Shown piece by piece: positions 38,815 through 47,061 of a DNA stretch of 64,000 bases. The first letter of the stretch is position 1. Every line of letters begins with the position of its first letter. A model generated the notes under the pieces. It saw only the letters and a program-made list of their open reading frames with translations, made no database searches and was not told where the DNA came from. A program made the position numbers and the translations under genes. The stretch comes from Fimbriimonadia bacterium (GTDB lineage Bacteria; Armatimonadota; Fimbriimonadia; Fimbriimonadales; Fimbriimonadaceae), in contig JAUIKO010000002.1 in NCBI GenBank assembly GCA_030430755.1, positions 62,001 through 126,000 of the forward strand, given 5' to 3'.

Positions 38815-39099
38815 TTACCTTGCAACTTTATTCAGTAACTGTACACACTTTATTCTTAAATTTATTTTTTCAATATCATTATCAGGGCAGTTTGTACATT
38901 CCAATTTTAGCGTTTTCAAACTTGTTGGCAAATTCTTAATAACAAGAGTCCAATCACGTCGATTGGCTAATCGGATATCCCCCAAACCTAGCTCTTCCAA
39001 TCTTTCCAAACGATTCAAACCACTCAAAATTTCTCTTGAGAGATTTGTAAATGCTAATCCTAACTCCTTCAAGCTTGTTGGAAGGTTCTCAATACTCAA
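38815..39099 (-). pseudogene. Frame-shifted LRR C-terminal fragment
   Basis: An open stretch of 94 codons beginning at a TTG with no ribosome site, overlapping the end of the upstream LRR gene by 11 nt in another frame. Its product (IENLPTSLKELGLAFTNLSR, then GLGDIRLANRRDW) is a close copy of the C-terminal part of the LRR protein encoded at 41555-42784. The two DNA copies match up to GGTTCTCAATA near 39092 and diverge beyond, which marks a recombination or deletion joint that left the tail out of frame. It is probably not translated unless ribosomes slip. Confidence 0.7.
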
Positions 39100-41278
39100 A
39101 ATCCGGTTCTAAATAATACAAATAGGTTGAAACATCTAATACTATATCACTTACATCTAACTTATCCAATTCCTCCGAACAAATCCAATCAGGCAAACTT
39201 TCATGTAAGGAACTCCAACGCAATAAAGCTAACTCCTTTAAACTTGTTGGTAGGCTTTCAATAACAATATTCCAATCACTATGACTATCTAATTCTACAT
39301 TTGTTAAATCTAACGTTTCTAATCTCTCCAAACGATGCAAAACAAGCAAACTTTCTACTGAGATATTTGTATAACCTAAATCTAGCTCCTTCAAACTTGT
39401 AGGCAAAAACTCGATTACCCCTAACCAATCACTTGAATTGTCTAACCTTATGCCCTTTAAATTTAATTTTTCCAATCTTTCCAAACGATACAGACAACGC
39501 AAATCTTCTACTGAGGTATTTGTATTACCTAAATCTAGCTCCTTCAAACTTGTAGGCAAAGACTCGATTACCCCTAACCAATCACTTGAATTGTATAACC
39601 TTATGCCCTTTAAGTTTAATTTTTCCAATCTTTCCAAACGATACAGACCACGCAAACTTGCTCCTGAGGGACTGCTAACTCTAAAATCTGGGTCATACAA
39701 ACTAATATCTAGCTCCTTCAAACTTGTAGGCAAAGACTCGATTATCCCTAACCAATCACTTGAATTGTATAATCTTTCGATCGATAAATTTAACTTTTCC
39801 AAGCGTTCCAAACGATACAGACAACGCAAATCTTCTACTGAGATATTTGTAATACCTAAATCTAGCTCCTTCAAACTTGTAGGCAAAAACTCGATTACCC
39901 CTAACCAATCACACGAATTGCTAAACCTACCGCCCGGTAAATTTAACTTTTCTAATCTTTCCAAACGATACAGACCACGCAAACTTGCTCCTGAGGGACT
40001 TCTACATCTTAAATCTAGCTCCTTCAAACTTGTAGGCAAAGACTCGATTACCCCTAGCCAATCACTTGAATTGCCAGACATTATGCTCAATAAATTTAAC
40101 TTTTCCAAGCGTTCCAAACGATATAGACCACGCAAATCTTCTACTGAGGTATTTGTATTACCTAAATCTAGCTCCTTCAAACTTGTAGGCAAAGACTCGA
40201 TCACCCCTAGCCAATCACTTGAATTTTCTAACATTATGCACAATAAACTTAACTTTTCCAAGCGTTCCAAACGATACAGACAACGCAAACTTGCTCCTGA
40301 GTGACTGCTAAGTCTAAAATCTGGGTCATTCAAACTAATATCTAGCTCCTTCAAACTTGTAGGCAAAGACTCGAGTACCCCTAGCCAATCACTTGAATTG
40401 TCTAATTTTATGCTCGATAAATTTAACTTTTCCAATCGTTCAAAACGATGCAAAAAAAGCAAACTTGCTGCTGAGGGACTTGTACTTCTTAAATCTAGCT
40501 CCTTCAAACTAATATCTAGCTCCTTCAAACTTGTAGGCAAAGACTCGATTACCCCTAGCCAATCACTTGAATTGGCTAATTTTACGCAACTTAAATCTAA
40601 CTTTTCCAATCGTTCAAAACGATGCAAAAAAAGCAAACTTTCTGCTGAGGAATATGTACGAGATAAATTAAGTTTCTTCAAACTTGTAGGCAAGGATTTT
40701 ATCAAGCCTATCCACTTATTAGTATCCAATTGACAAAAGCGAATATCTATTTTTTGAATTGGAAATAAATTTTTCCGCAAGAATTTTTGTACATACAGCT
40801 CCTTTAAGGTAGAGAGTTTTTCTGTTTCAGAAGAAAAATAAACGTCTAAATTACTATCTGAAGATAATATATCAATTATGACTCCTTTGATATTTGATTC
40901 TAGTCTTTTTAGTTTATTATAATACTCAAAATTAACCTCAGAAACACTCCATGTTCCCTCGAGCGTAAAAATATCTACTCCTTGCAATACGTTAGCCATA
41001 TCTGTTAGTTGAAAGGATTTATCCATCCTAGAATTTTGAGATGACATATATAATACATGATGCATATATAAAAGAGAACCATAATAACTATCAAGTATTT
41101 TGTATGAATCACACAAGGCAAGATGCTTCAATATGTTTGGTTTTATCTCAGCAGGAAGAGCATTAAACAATGAACTGCCACTTGAAGGAGCTAGACAAGG
41201 TATAGATCCTTCTGATGCTGAATGGATATACATTGTTAATAAAAACAATAGCATCAATAGCTTTTTAAATACTGTCAT
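39089..41278 (-). CDS. Exported F-box-like/LRR protein, expanded repeats
   Basis: From ATG at 41278 the protein has 729 aa and starts with a Sec signal (MTVFKKLLMLLFLLTMYIHS). An in-frame start at 41377 would bury the signal. Residues about 40-72 resemble an F-box (NALPAEIKPNILKHLALCDS). A linker (residues about 95-210) contains VFTLEGTWS-type sequence shared with the plus-strand relatives. Then come some 20 LRRs alternating about 24 and 27 residues, with SLPTSLKELDL and YRLERLEKLNL as anchors. Some units carry an 8-residue insertion (ISLNDPDF). The C-terminal 40 residues leave the repeat pattern. In eukaryotes F-box/LRR proteins select targets for SCF ubiquitin ligases; here host delivery is inferred. 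Confidence 0.75.
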   Translation of the reverse strand: MTVFKKLLMLLFLLTMYIHSASEGSIPCLAPSSGSSLFNALPAEIKPNILKHLALCDSYKILDSYYGSLLYMHHVLYMSSQNSRMDKSFQLTDMANVLQGVDIFTLEGTWSVSEVNFEYYNKLKRLESNIKGVIIDILSSDSNLDVYFSSETEKLSTLKELYVQKFLRKNLFPIQKIDIRFCQLDTNKWIGLIKSLPTSLKKLNLSRTYSSAESLLFLHRFERLEKLDLSCVKLANSSDWLGVIESLPTSLKELDISLKELDLRSTSPSAASLLFLHRFERLEKLNLSSIKLDNSSDWLGVLESLPTSLKELDISLNDPDFRLSSHSGASLRCLYRLERLEKLSLLCIMLENSSDWLGVIESLPTSLKELDLGNTNTSVEDLRGLYRLERLEKLNLLSIMSGNSSDWLGVIESLPTSLKELDLRCRSPSGASLRGLYRLERLEKLNLPGGRFSNSCDWLGVIEFLPTSLKELDLGITNISVEDLRCLYRLERLEKLNLSIERLYNSSDWLGIIESLPTSLKELDISLYDPDFRVSSPSGASLRGLYRLERLEKLNLKGIRLYNSSDWLGVIESLPTSLKELDLGNTNTSVEDLRCLYRLERLEKLNLKGIRLDNSSDWLGVIEFLPTSLKELDLGYTNISVESLLVLHRLERLETLDLTNVELDSHSDWNIVIESLPTSLKELALLRWSSLHESLPDWICSEELDKLDVSDIVLDVSTYLYYLEPDFEY
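39230..40660 (-). repeat. Recently expanded LRR-coding tandem repeats
   Basis: Blocks containing AGCTCCTTCAAACTTGTAGG and CCAATCACTTGAATTG recur about every 153 or 177 bp across the gene, nearly identical at DNA level. The low divergence, compared with the other LRR genes here, points to recent unequal crossing-over or gene conversion. The repeats also create long but meaningless open frames on the plus strand. Confidence 0.85.
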
Positions 41279-41423
41279 ATATTCACTATAGATAATATTT
41301 TTTTCAAAATGTAAGAATTCTAAGATATGCACATACTTGGAAAATTTTCTTGAATATACAAAGGCTATCATACTCATGGAGTAGTAGATTAAAATAATTT
41401 CAAATAATGGGACTACTCTTTAA

Positions 41424-41466
41424 AGAAAAAAATAGAGTCTCATGATGCACAACACATGAGACTCTA
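41424..41466 (-). terminator. Intrinsic terminator after the 41555-42784 LRR gene
   Basis: TAGAGTCTCATG pairs perfectly with CATGAGACTCTA (12 bp) around a 10-nt loop, and the minus strand continues with TTTTTTTC. It separates the two minus-strand LRR genes, so the downstream one needs its own promoter. Confidence 0.9.
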
Positions 41467-41554
41467 TGTGTCTACAAAGCATTCAATTTCATCTAAAATA
41501 AATCTTTAACAAAACTATGACATAAATTCTATTTATCAAATAAACCCATGCACA

Positions 41555-42784
41555 TCACATAGGAAAATCAATATTTTCTAAACATTCTATGTGTACTTCA
41601 ATTCCCTTAGCTTTTATTTTTTCTATAACATTACCAGGGCAATTTGTATGTTCTAATTTTAGCCTTTTCAAGTTTCTTGGCAAATTCTTAATAACAACAT
41701 TCCAATCACGTCGATTGGCTAATCGGATATCCCCCAACCCTAGCTCTTCCAATCTTTCCAATCTTTCCAAACAATTCAAACCACCCAAAATTTCTCTTGA
41801 GAGATTTGTAAAGGCTAATCCTAGCTCCTTCAAGCTTGTTGGAAGGTTCTCAATAACAATATTCCAATCACTTGGATTAACTAATTCTACACCTCTTAAA
41901 TCCAACTTCTCTAATTGTTCTAAACGATGTAACACACATAAACTTTCTCCTGAAGAATTTGTAAAATGTAAATGGAACTCCTTCAAACTTGTCGGTAAAA
42001 ACTGTAACACTTGAACCCAATCATTCGGATTATCCAAAATTTTGTAACTTAAATCTAACTTTTCCAATTGTTCAAAACGGTGTAAAACACATAAACTCTC
42101 TTTCGAAGGAGTCGTAAATTTTAGCTCAAGCTTCTTCAAACTTGTCGGCCAAGACTGAAACATCTGAACCCAATCAGCAGAATCATCTAATGTAATATAG
42201 GGTAAATTTAACTCCTCCAACTGTTTTAAACGATGTAACACAAATAAACTTTCTCCTGATAAATTAGTATCATCTAAATCTAATTTCTTCAAACTGGGCG
42301 GTAAAGAATCGATGACTTCTAACCAATCACTTCTATTTTCTAATTCGATGCCTTCTAAATCTAACTCTTCCAAGACTCCTAAACGATACAAACCACGTAA
42401 ACTTTCTCCAGATGGATTTGTAAACGCTAACCCTAACTCCTTCAAACTTGTTGGAAGGTTCTCAATAACAATATTCCAATCACTTGGATTAACTAATTCT
42501 ACATCTCTTAAATCCAATTTCTCCAATTGTTCTAAACGATTTAGAACACATAAACTTTCTGGTGTATGACCACTCCCTTCTAGTTCAAGCTTCTTCAAGC
42601 TTATAGGCAAGGAGTTTATCACTTCTACCCAAGACTCTGAATCATAACATGTTGAATTTAAATCCAATTCTTCCAGCCCATCTGCAAATTCCACACAATC
42701 GGATTTACTACAACCATCCGATGCCGAATAAACATGACTTGATAGTACCACCAACAGTACTGACAATTTCTTTGCTGTACACAT
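41555..42784 (-). CDS. Exported LRR protein without F-box-like segment
   Basis: A 409-aa protein with a short Sec signal (MCTAKKLSVLLVVLSSHVYS, cleavage near SA-S). LRRs start almost at once (FADGLEELDLNSTCYDSESW) and run to the end, alternating 24- and 27-residue units with NSLPISLKKLEL and LNRLEQLEKLDL anchors. It lacks the F-box-like and linker segments of its neighbours. It may therefore be a truncated relative or an LRR-only form. The C-terminus (GIEVHIECLENIDFPM) closes the solenoid. It shares its last units with the frame-shifted fragment at 38815-39099. It has a strong terminator. Confidence 0.8.
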   Translation of the reverse strand: MCTAKKLSVLLVVLSSHVYSASDGCSKSDCVEFADGLEELDLNSTCYDSESWVEVINSLPISLKKLELEGSGHTPESLCVLNRLEQLEKLDLRDVELVNPSDWNIVIENLPTSLKELGLAFTNPSGESLRGLYRLGVLEELDLEGIELENRSDWLEVIDSLPPSLKKLDLDDTNLSGESLFVLHRLKQLEELNLPYITLDDSADWVQMFQSWPTSLKKLELKFTTPSKESLCVLHRFEQLEKLDLSYKILDNPNDWVQVLQFLPTSLKEFHLHFTNSSGESLCVLHRLEQLEKLDLRGVELVNPSDWNIVIENLPTSLKELGLAFTNLSREILGGLNCLERLERLEELGLGDIRLANRRDWNVVIKNLPRNLKRLKLEHTNCPGNVIEKIKAKGIEVHIECLENIDFPM

Positions 42785-43021
42785 GATTTTATTATATCAA
42801 AAATAATCTCATTAGTTGTAAAATTTCTAATTCCATATATTTTCAAAGAAATACTTCTAAATATCAATATCCATTTGCTGAAGAAGCAATAAATCTAAAC
42901 AATTAAAAAACAAGAGGCTAAAATTTAATGGTAAAAAAAAATGCATCTATTCAAAAATATGATTCTGGTACCATATTTATAGTACATTAATAATTATTAC
43001 TCATCGTAGAGGAGACAACAT

Positions 43022-44056
43022 ATTAATAACAAAAGTTTAAAAATTTGCAATGCCACTGTTCATCCAGGTGAAGCGGCTAATTTAGCACTCATGCTCCCTG
43101 AGCAGTATTCATGCTCTCCGCTTTACATGCCTATTAAAGTTATTCATGGTAAAAAAAGTGGACCTTGTCTTGTTATTTTTTCAGTTTTAAATGGAACTGA
43201 GCTAAATGGTTTAGAAATATCTAACAGGATTATCAAATCCGTTTCACCTGCTAAAATTGCTGGAACTATTATTGCAATACCTGTATTAAATGTATATGCC
43301 CTAACCCATTATCCTTCCACACTACCTACAGGCAACGATCTTGAAAGTTGCTTTCCTGGAAATGATCAAGGCTCCTATGGAGAAAGGATTGCTCATTTAA
43401 TCACACATGAAATCCTGAAAAAAGCTGATTACTGTATAGAACTCCAAACCGGTGGAATAAATCACAACATTCTTCCTCAGGTCTACTGTAACTTCGATAA
43501 TACCAGAGCCAAGGAACTTGCCAAAGTTTTCAAATCACCTGTCATTACTAATGCTGAAATAGAAGGAAATCAACTTCGTAAAACAACAGAAGAACTCCAA
43601 ATACCTCTCCTAGTATATCAAGCTGGAGAAGCGATGAGATTTGATGAAAATGCCATTCAATTAGGTGTAGACGGGGTTAAAAATGTTATGCGAGCTATAG
43701 ACATGCTTGAAAAAGAGCCTTCTAAAGAAGTTATTCCTATTTTCTCTAGAGATGAAGATTGGATTATAGCTCATAAAGGAGGTATTCTCCACCCTAGTGT
43801 TTCTTTAGGACAAACGATAGATATTAACGAAGAGATTGGAACGATCAGTGATCCATTCGGTGCAGATATTATAGAACCTATCAAAGCTCCTCGGAAAGGG
43901 ATCGTTGTTGGAGTTAACACTTCACCGCTCATTCATGAAGGGTTGCCTATCTTTAAAATTGCATCGTTTTTAGACTATGAAAAGGCAGGAACACTTATTG
44001 AGGAATGGGATAAAAAACAACCCGATAGCTATATAGGTCAGAATAGTGATAGATAA
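43022..44056 (+). CDS. AstE/aspartoacylase-family protein with degraded active site (pseudoenzyme)
   Basis: Homology starts upstream of the first ATG (43091): codons from 43022 encode SLKICNATVHPGEAANLALM, matching the family N-terminus. GAGGAG lies 7 nt before an ATT at 43022, suggesting an AUU start and 344 aa. The fold is intact: MPIKVIHGKKSGPCLVI, NGLEISNRII, the C-terminal biotinyl-like domain with PRKGIVVGVNTSPLIHEG. But active-site positions have changed. The HGDE zinc motif is NGTE (N57), DLNR is DLES, DLHT is ELQT, and YEAGE is YQAGE. Aspartoacylase/succinylglutamate desuccinylase activity is therefore unlikely; a binding or scaffold role is inferred. It overlaps the MFS gene that follows by 11 nt. 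Confidence 0.75.
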   Translation: MNNKSLKICNATVHPGEAANLALMLPEQYSCSPLYMPIKVIHGKKSGPCLVIFSVLNGTELNGLEISNRIIKSVSPAKIAGTIIAIPVLNVYALTHYPSTLPTGNDLESCFPGNDQGSYGERIAHLITHEILKKADYCIELQTGGINHNILPQVYCNFDNTRAKELAKVFKSPVITNAEIEGNQLRKTTEELQIPLLVYQAGEAMRFDENAIQLGVDGVKNVMRAIDMLEKEPSKEVIPIFSRDEDWIIAHKGGILHPSVSLGQTIDINEEIGTISDPFGADIIEPIKAPRKGIVVGVNTSPLIHEGLPIFKIASFLDYEKAGTLIEEWDKKQPDSYIGQNSDR

Positions 44057-45332
44057 TTCATTTAAGCTTAAAGGATTTGTAGTATGGGGAATTTGTGCTG
44101 TTTTTTTCTTATATGAATTCCTACTGAGAACCGTAATTGGTACTTTTCAACATCCAATTATGAATGATCTAAACCTTTCGTCGTTTCAGTTTTCTATTCT
44201 CAGCACCACTGTTTTTCTACTTATATATGGACTGATGCAGATTCCAGTAGGAATCATTGTTGATAACATAGGTTTAAAAAAATCTATGATTTTTGGTTGC
44301 CTGGCGTGCACTCTTGCATCTTTTGGATTTAGCATGGCTTCCTCTATTACAGTAGCTACCATTTTTAGATTATTTATGGGGTTAGGAGCTTCTTTTGGAT
44401 TTATTTGTTTACTTATTTCTGTAAATGAGTGGATGCCTCAAAAATACATAGCAATCTTTATTGGTTTATCTCAATTCATAGGTACCCTAGGCCCGATGGC
44501 CGCCGCTGGCCCTTTGGATAGTCTATCCGAATCGGGACATGTTACCTGGCGATCTATTTTTTGGTTATTGGGAATTTTTGGCGCCTGTTTAACAATACTT
44601 ATATATTTATTCGTTGAGAATAACTTCTCTAAAGCAGGAAATTATTTAATCATCAGCAAACCGGAAAAAATATCCACTTCTATATATAGGTTATTTTCCA
44701 GAAAAGAGCCTATATATATTGCTCTCTTGGCTGCTTGTTTATATTTTTCTATTGAGTATCTTTCTGAAAACGAAGGTCGATCTTTTTTAGCTACAAAAAA
44801 TATTTCTAATACAACTGCATCTTACATGATTACGATTGCCTGGATTGGATATGCCATTGGTTGTCCATTGTTAGGATTATTATCAGATACCTTTAAAAGG
44901 CGAAAACTTATCATTGCATCTAGTTCTTGTCTAAGTCTCATTAGTATTATAGGAATATTATTTACTCATCAGATATGGATCGTGCAAGTATCCTTCTTTA
45001 TTTTAGGTTTAAGTGCGAGTGGTCAAAGTATTGGATTTGCTACTATTGCCGAGCACTTTAAAAAAGAATTTTTAGCCGTAGGTTTTGGATTAACGAACGC
45101 CGTTATTACAACGATATCAGCTATTAATGCGCCTATAATAGGTTTATTTTTGGATAGCTATCGAGGAGATGAAATTCTGAATCATGGCCATTATATTGTA
45201 GTTTTCAGTATTTTAATTGTTATTTCCTTGATATCAGTAGTACTATCATTCTTTTACTTTACAGAAACGTATTGCAAATCACTTGTAAACCATACCTTTA
45301 TATATCCCATAAAAAAAAGAAACCTCAATTAA
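44046..45332 (+). CDS. MFS transporter
   Basis: A 428-aa major facilitator protein with about 12 membrane helices. It opens with FVVWGICAVFFLYEFLLR, has a loop 2-3 motif A variant (PVGIIVDNIGLKKSMIFG), and a second one in loop 8-9 (LLGLLSDTFKRRKLI). The GTG start at 44046 overlaps the pseudoenzyme gene by 11 nt, so the two are translationally coupled. Coupling suggests the upstream protein senses or carries the transporter's substrate, perhaps an acyl amino acid, but the substrate is unknown. Confidence 0.85.
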   Translation: MIDNSFKLKGFVVWGICAVFFLYEFLLRTVIGTFQHPIMNDLNLSSFQFSILSTTVFLLIYGLMQIPVGIIVDNIGLKKSMIFGCLACTLASFGFSMASSITVATIFRLFMGLGASFGFICLLISVNEWMPQKYIAIFIGLSQFIGTLGPMAAAGPLDSLSESGHVTWRSIFWLLGIFGACLTILIYLFVENNFSKAGNYLIISKPEKISTSIYRLFSRKEPIYIALLAACLYFSIEYLSENEGRSFLATKNISNTTASYMITIAWIGYAIGCPLLGLLSDTFKRRKLIIASSSCLSLISIIGILFTHQIWIVQVSFFILGLSASGQSIGFATIAEHFKKEFLAVGFGLTNAVITTISAINAPIIGLFLDSYRGDEILNHGHYIVVFSILIVISLISVVLSFFYFTETYCKSLVNHTFIYPIKKRNLN

Positions 45333-45628
45333 TCATACTCAAACAGATAAATTCTTATAGATATCATATACTGTGTTAAGCATTCCAATAGTTTTCTTTT
45401 TTTATATCGTTTATCATATTTCAAAAACTTACGCTAATAATATCTATTAAATCCATTCTTAAAAGCATATTCTTGATAAATACCTTTCTTCAAACAGACT
45501 CCATATCCTCTTTGAAATATATTTTCTTCACGATATAGATGCTTCTTCAGGATCAGAACTAAATTAAAAAAGCACCCATCAACGCATAAATGCTTTAGGT
45601 TTTTTGTTATATCCTATATAATAGTATC

Positions 45629-46888
45629 ATGAGCCAATTAAGGATATTAACCGTTTTATTTTTTCATCTTATGACAATACATACCCACACTTTTCCAGCA
45701 TCGATAGATAGTAAGCACACCTATACAAATGCAAATACTGGTAGAGATGTTAGTACTGTTGAAAAACCTTTGTTTTTTACTCTCTTAGGCAATCTACCAG
45801 ATGATATGATGCTGCAAGTATTTCAATACCTAGAAATAGAAGATGCTTTAAGAGTTATTGATTCTTGCTATACCTCTCTTTTGTACAATATTCACACTCA
45901 AATAAAGCAGGATCATACAAAAGAAATAAAAAAAAAAGACTTCACTCAGCTATTAAATAGTCTACAGATTATAGATATTTTCACTATAGAAACGTTCTGG
46001 AACGGAAGAATTTTACTTAAAAAAGAGTTTGATATATTAAAAATGCTAGAGAAAAATATCAAAGAGATCTTGGTTAAACTACATTCAACGTTGAATAATT
46101 TAAATCCATCTTTAGGTTTTCAACAAGATAAGACATATTCATCTTTACTTCTATATATGGATAAGTTTATTGGCCTAAAGCATCTATTCCCTGTACAAAA
46201 TCTTAATTTTCATTACATCGACTTACTTCCTGATGAATGGATATCCACGATCCAGGAATTACCACGAAGTTTAAAAAATCTAAATTTATCAAATTCAAAT
46301 ATTTCAGCAGAAAGTTTGAAAGCTTTAAGCCAATTAAATCGATTAGAAAATCTAAATCTATTCATGATAAAATTAAATTCTCATGAGTGGGAAGACGTCA
46401 TTAATGCTTTACCTTCAAGCATAACACATTTAAATTTATCAAATTCAAATCTATCATCTGCAGGTATATACGCTTTAAAACATTTCACTCAATTGGAATA
46501 TCTAAACTTATTTATGATAAGGTTATATCCCCATGAATGCAAGAACGTAATCAACTCTTTAGCAACCACATTGAAGGAACTAAACTTGGGATGTTCCAGT
46601 ATTTCTACGGAAGGCTTGCAAGCTTTAGCCCATTTTAATCGATTAGAAAAACTAAATCTGTTCATGATAAAATTACAACCTCAAGAGTGGGAAATTGCAA
46701 TAAACGCGTTACCTCCAAGCTTGACACATTTAAATTTATCATACTCAAATATATCTGTATCAGGTTTACACGCTTTGGACCATTTAAACCAACTAAAAAA
46801 TTTAAACCTATTTATGATAAGATTATATCCTCATGAATGGGAAAGACTCGCAAATGCTTTACCACAAACTTTCAAAGGGATAGATTAA
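45629..46888 (+). CDS. Exported F-box-like/LRR protein
   Basis: A 419-aa protein, with a Sec signal at residues 1-24 (MSQLRILTVLFFHLMTIHTH). Residues 56-90 closely resemble an F-box (LPDDMMLQVFQYLEIEDALR). A linker follows with IDIFTIETFWNGR, shared with relatives, and then about nine LRRs from residue 190. Odd and even units alternate: one type carries LNLSNSNISAESLKALSQLN (24 residues), the other LNLFMIKLNSHEWEDVINAL (26). The solenoid ends abruptly in LPQTFKGID, so this copy may be shortened. It is the first of three plus-strand tandem paralogues. Confidence 0.8.
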   Translation: MSQLRILTVLFFHLMTIHTHTFPASIDSKHTYTNANTGRDVSTVEKPLFFTLLGNLPDDMMLQVFQYLEIEDALRVIDSCYTSLLYNIHTQIKQDHTKEIKKKDFTQLLNSLQIIDIFTIETFWNGRILLKKEFDILKMLEKNIKEILVKLHSTLNNLNPSLGFQQDKTYSSLLLYMDKFIGLKHLFPVQNLNFHYIDLLPDEWISTIQELPRSLKNLNLSNSNISAESLKALSQLNRLENLNLFMIKLNSHEWEDVINALPSSITHLNLSNSNLSSAGIYALKHFTQLEYLNLFMIRLYPHECKNVINSLATTLKELNLGCSSISTEGLQALAHFNRLEKLNLFMIKLQPQEWEIAINALPPSLTHLNLSYSNISVSGLHALDHLNQLKNLNLFMIRLYPHEWERLANALPQTFKGID

Positions 46889-46905
46889 AGAAGAATCTAC
46901 CCTTT
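46874..46905 (+). terminator. Hairpin over the stop codon of the first plus-strand LRR gene
   Basis: AAAGGG-A-TAGATT pairs with AATCTA-CCCTTT (12 bp, one bulge, 7-nt loop), spanning the TAA at 46886-46888. There is no long T-tract; termination is plausible, not certain. Confidence 0.5.
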
Positions 46906-47061
46906 ATTCAGAAAATCTAAAGAGTTTTAATCATCTTAAAGACTTCTATATTTCTATATTAAGGAATCTCCTAATTGAATTCTATATCAATATGAAGTGA
47001 TGATTCTTTTATATAAAAATGCTTTTCTGTAGGTACATTAGATTAGAGACAAAAAAGTATC

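Noticed and set aside
39438-40733. Long plus-strand open frames of 288 and 111 codons
   Set aside because: They are antisense to near-identical LRR repeats; the repetition keeps the opposite strand open. No signal, ribosome site or independent homology.
45560-45607. Weak hairpin AAAGCA/TGCTTT followed by T-run before the first plus-strand LRR gene
   Set aside because: A 6-bp stem with a 17-nt loop is too weak to call a terminator or riboswitch.
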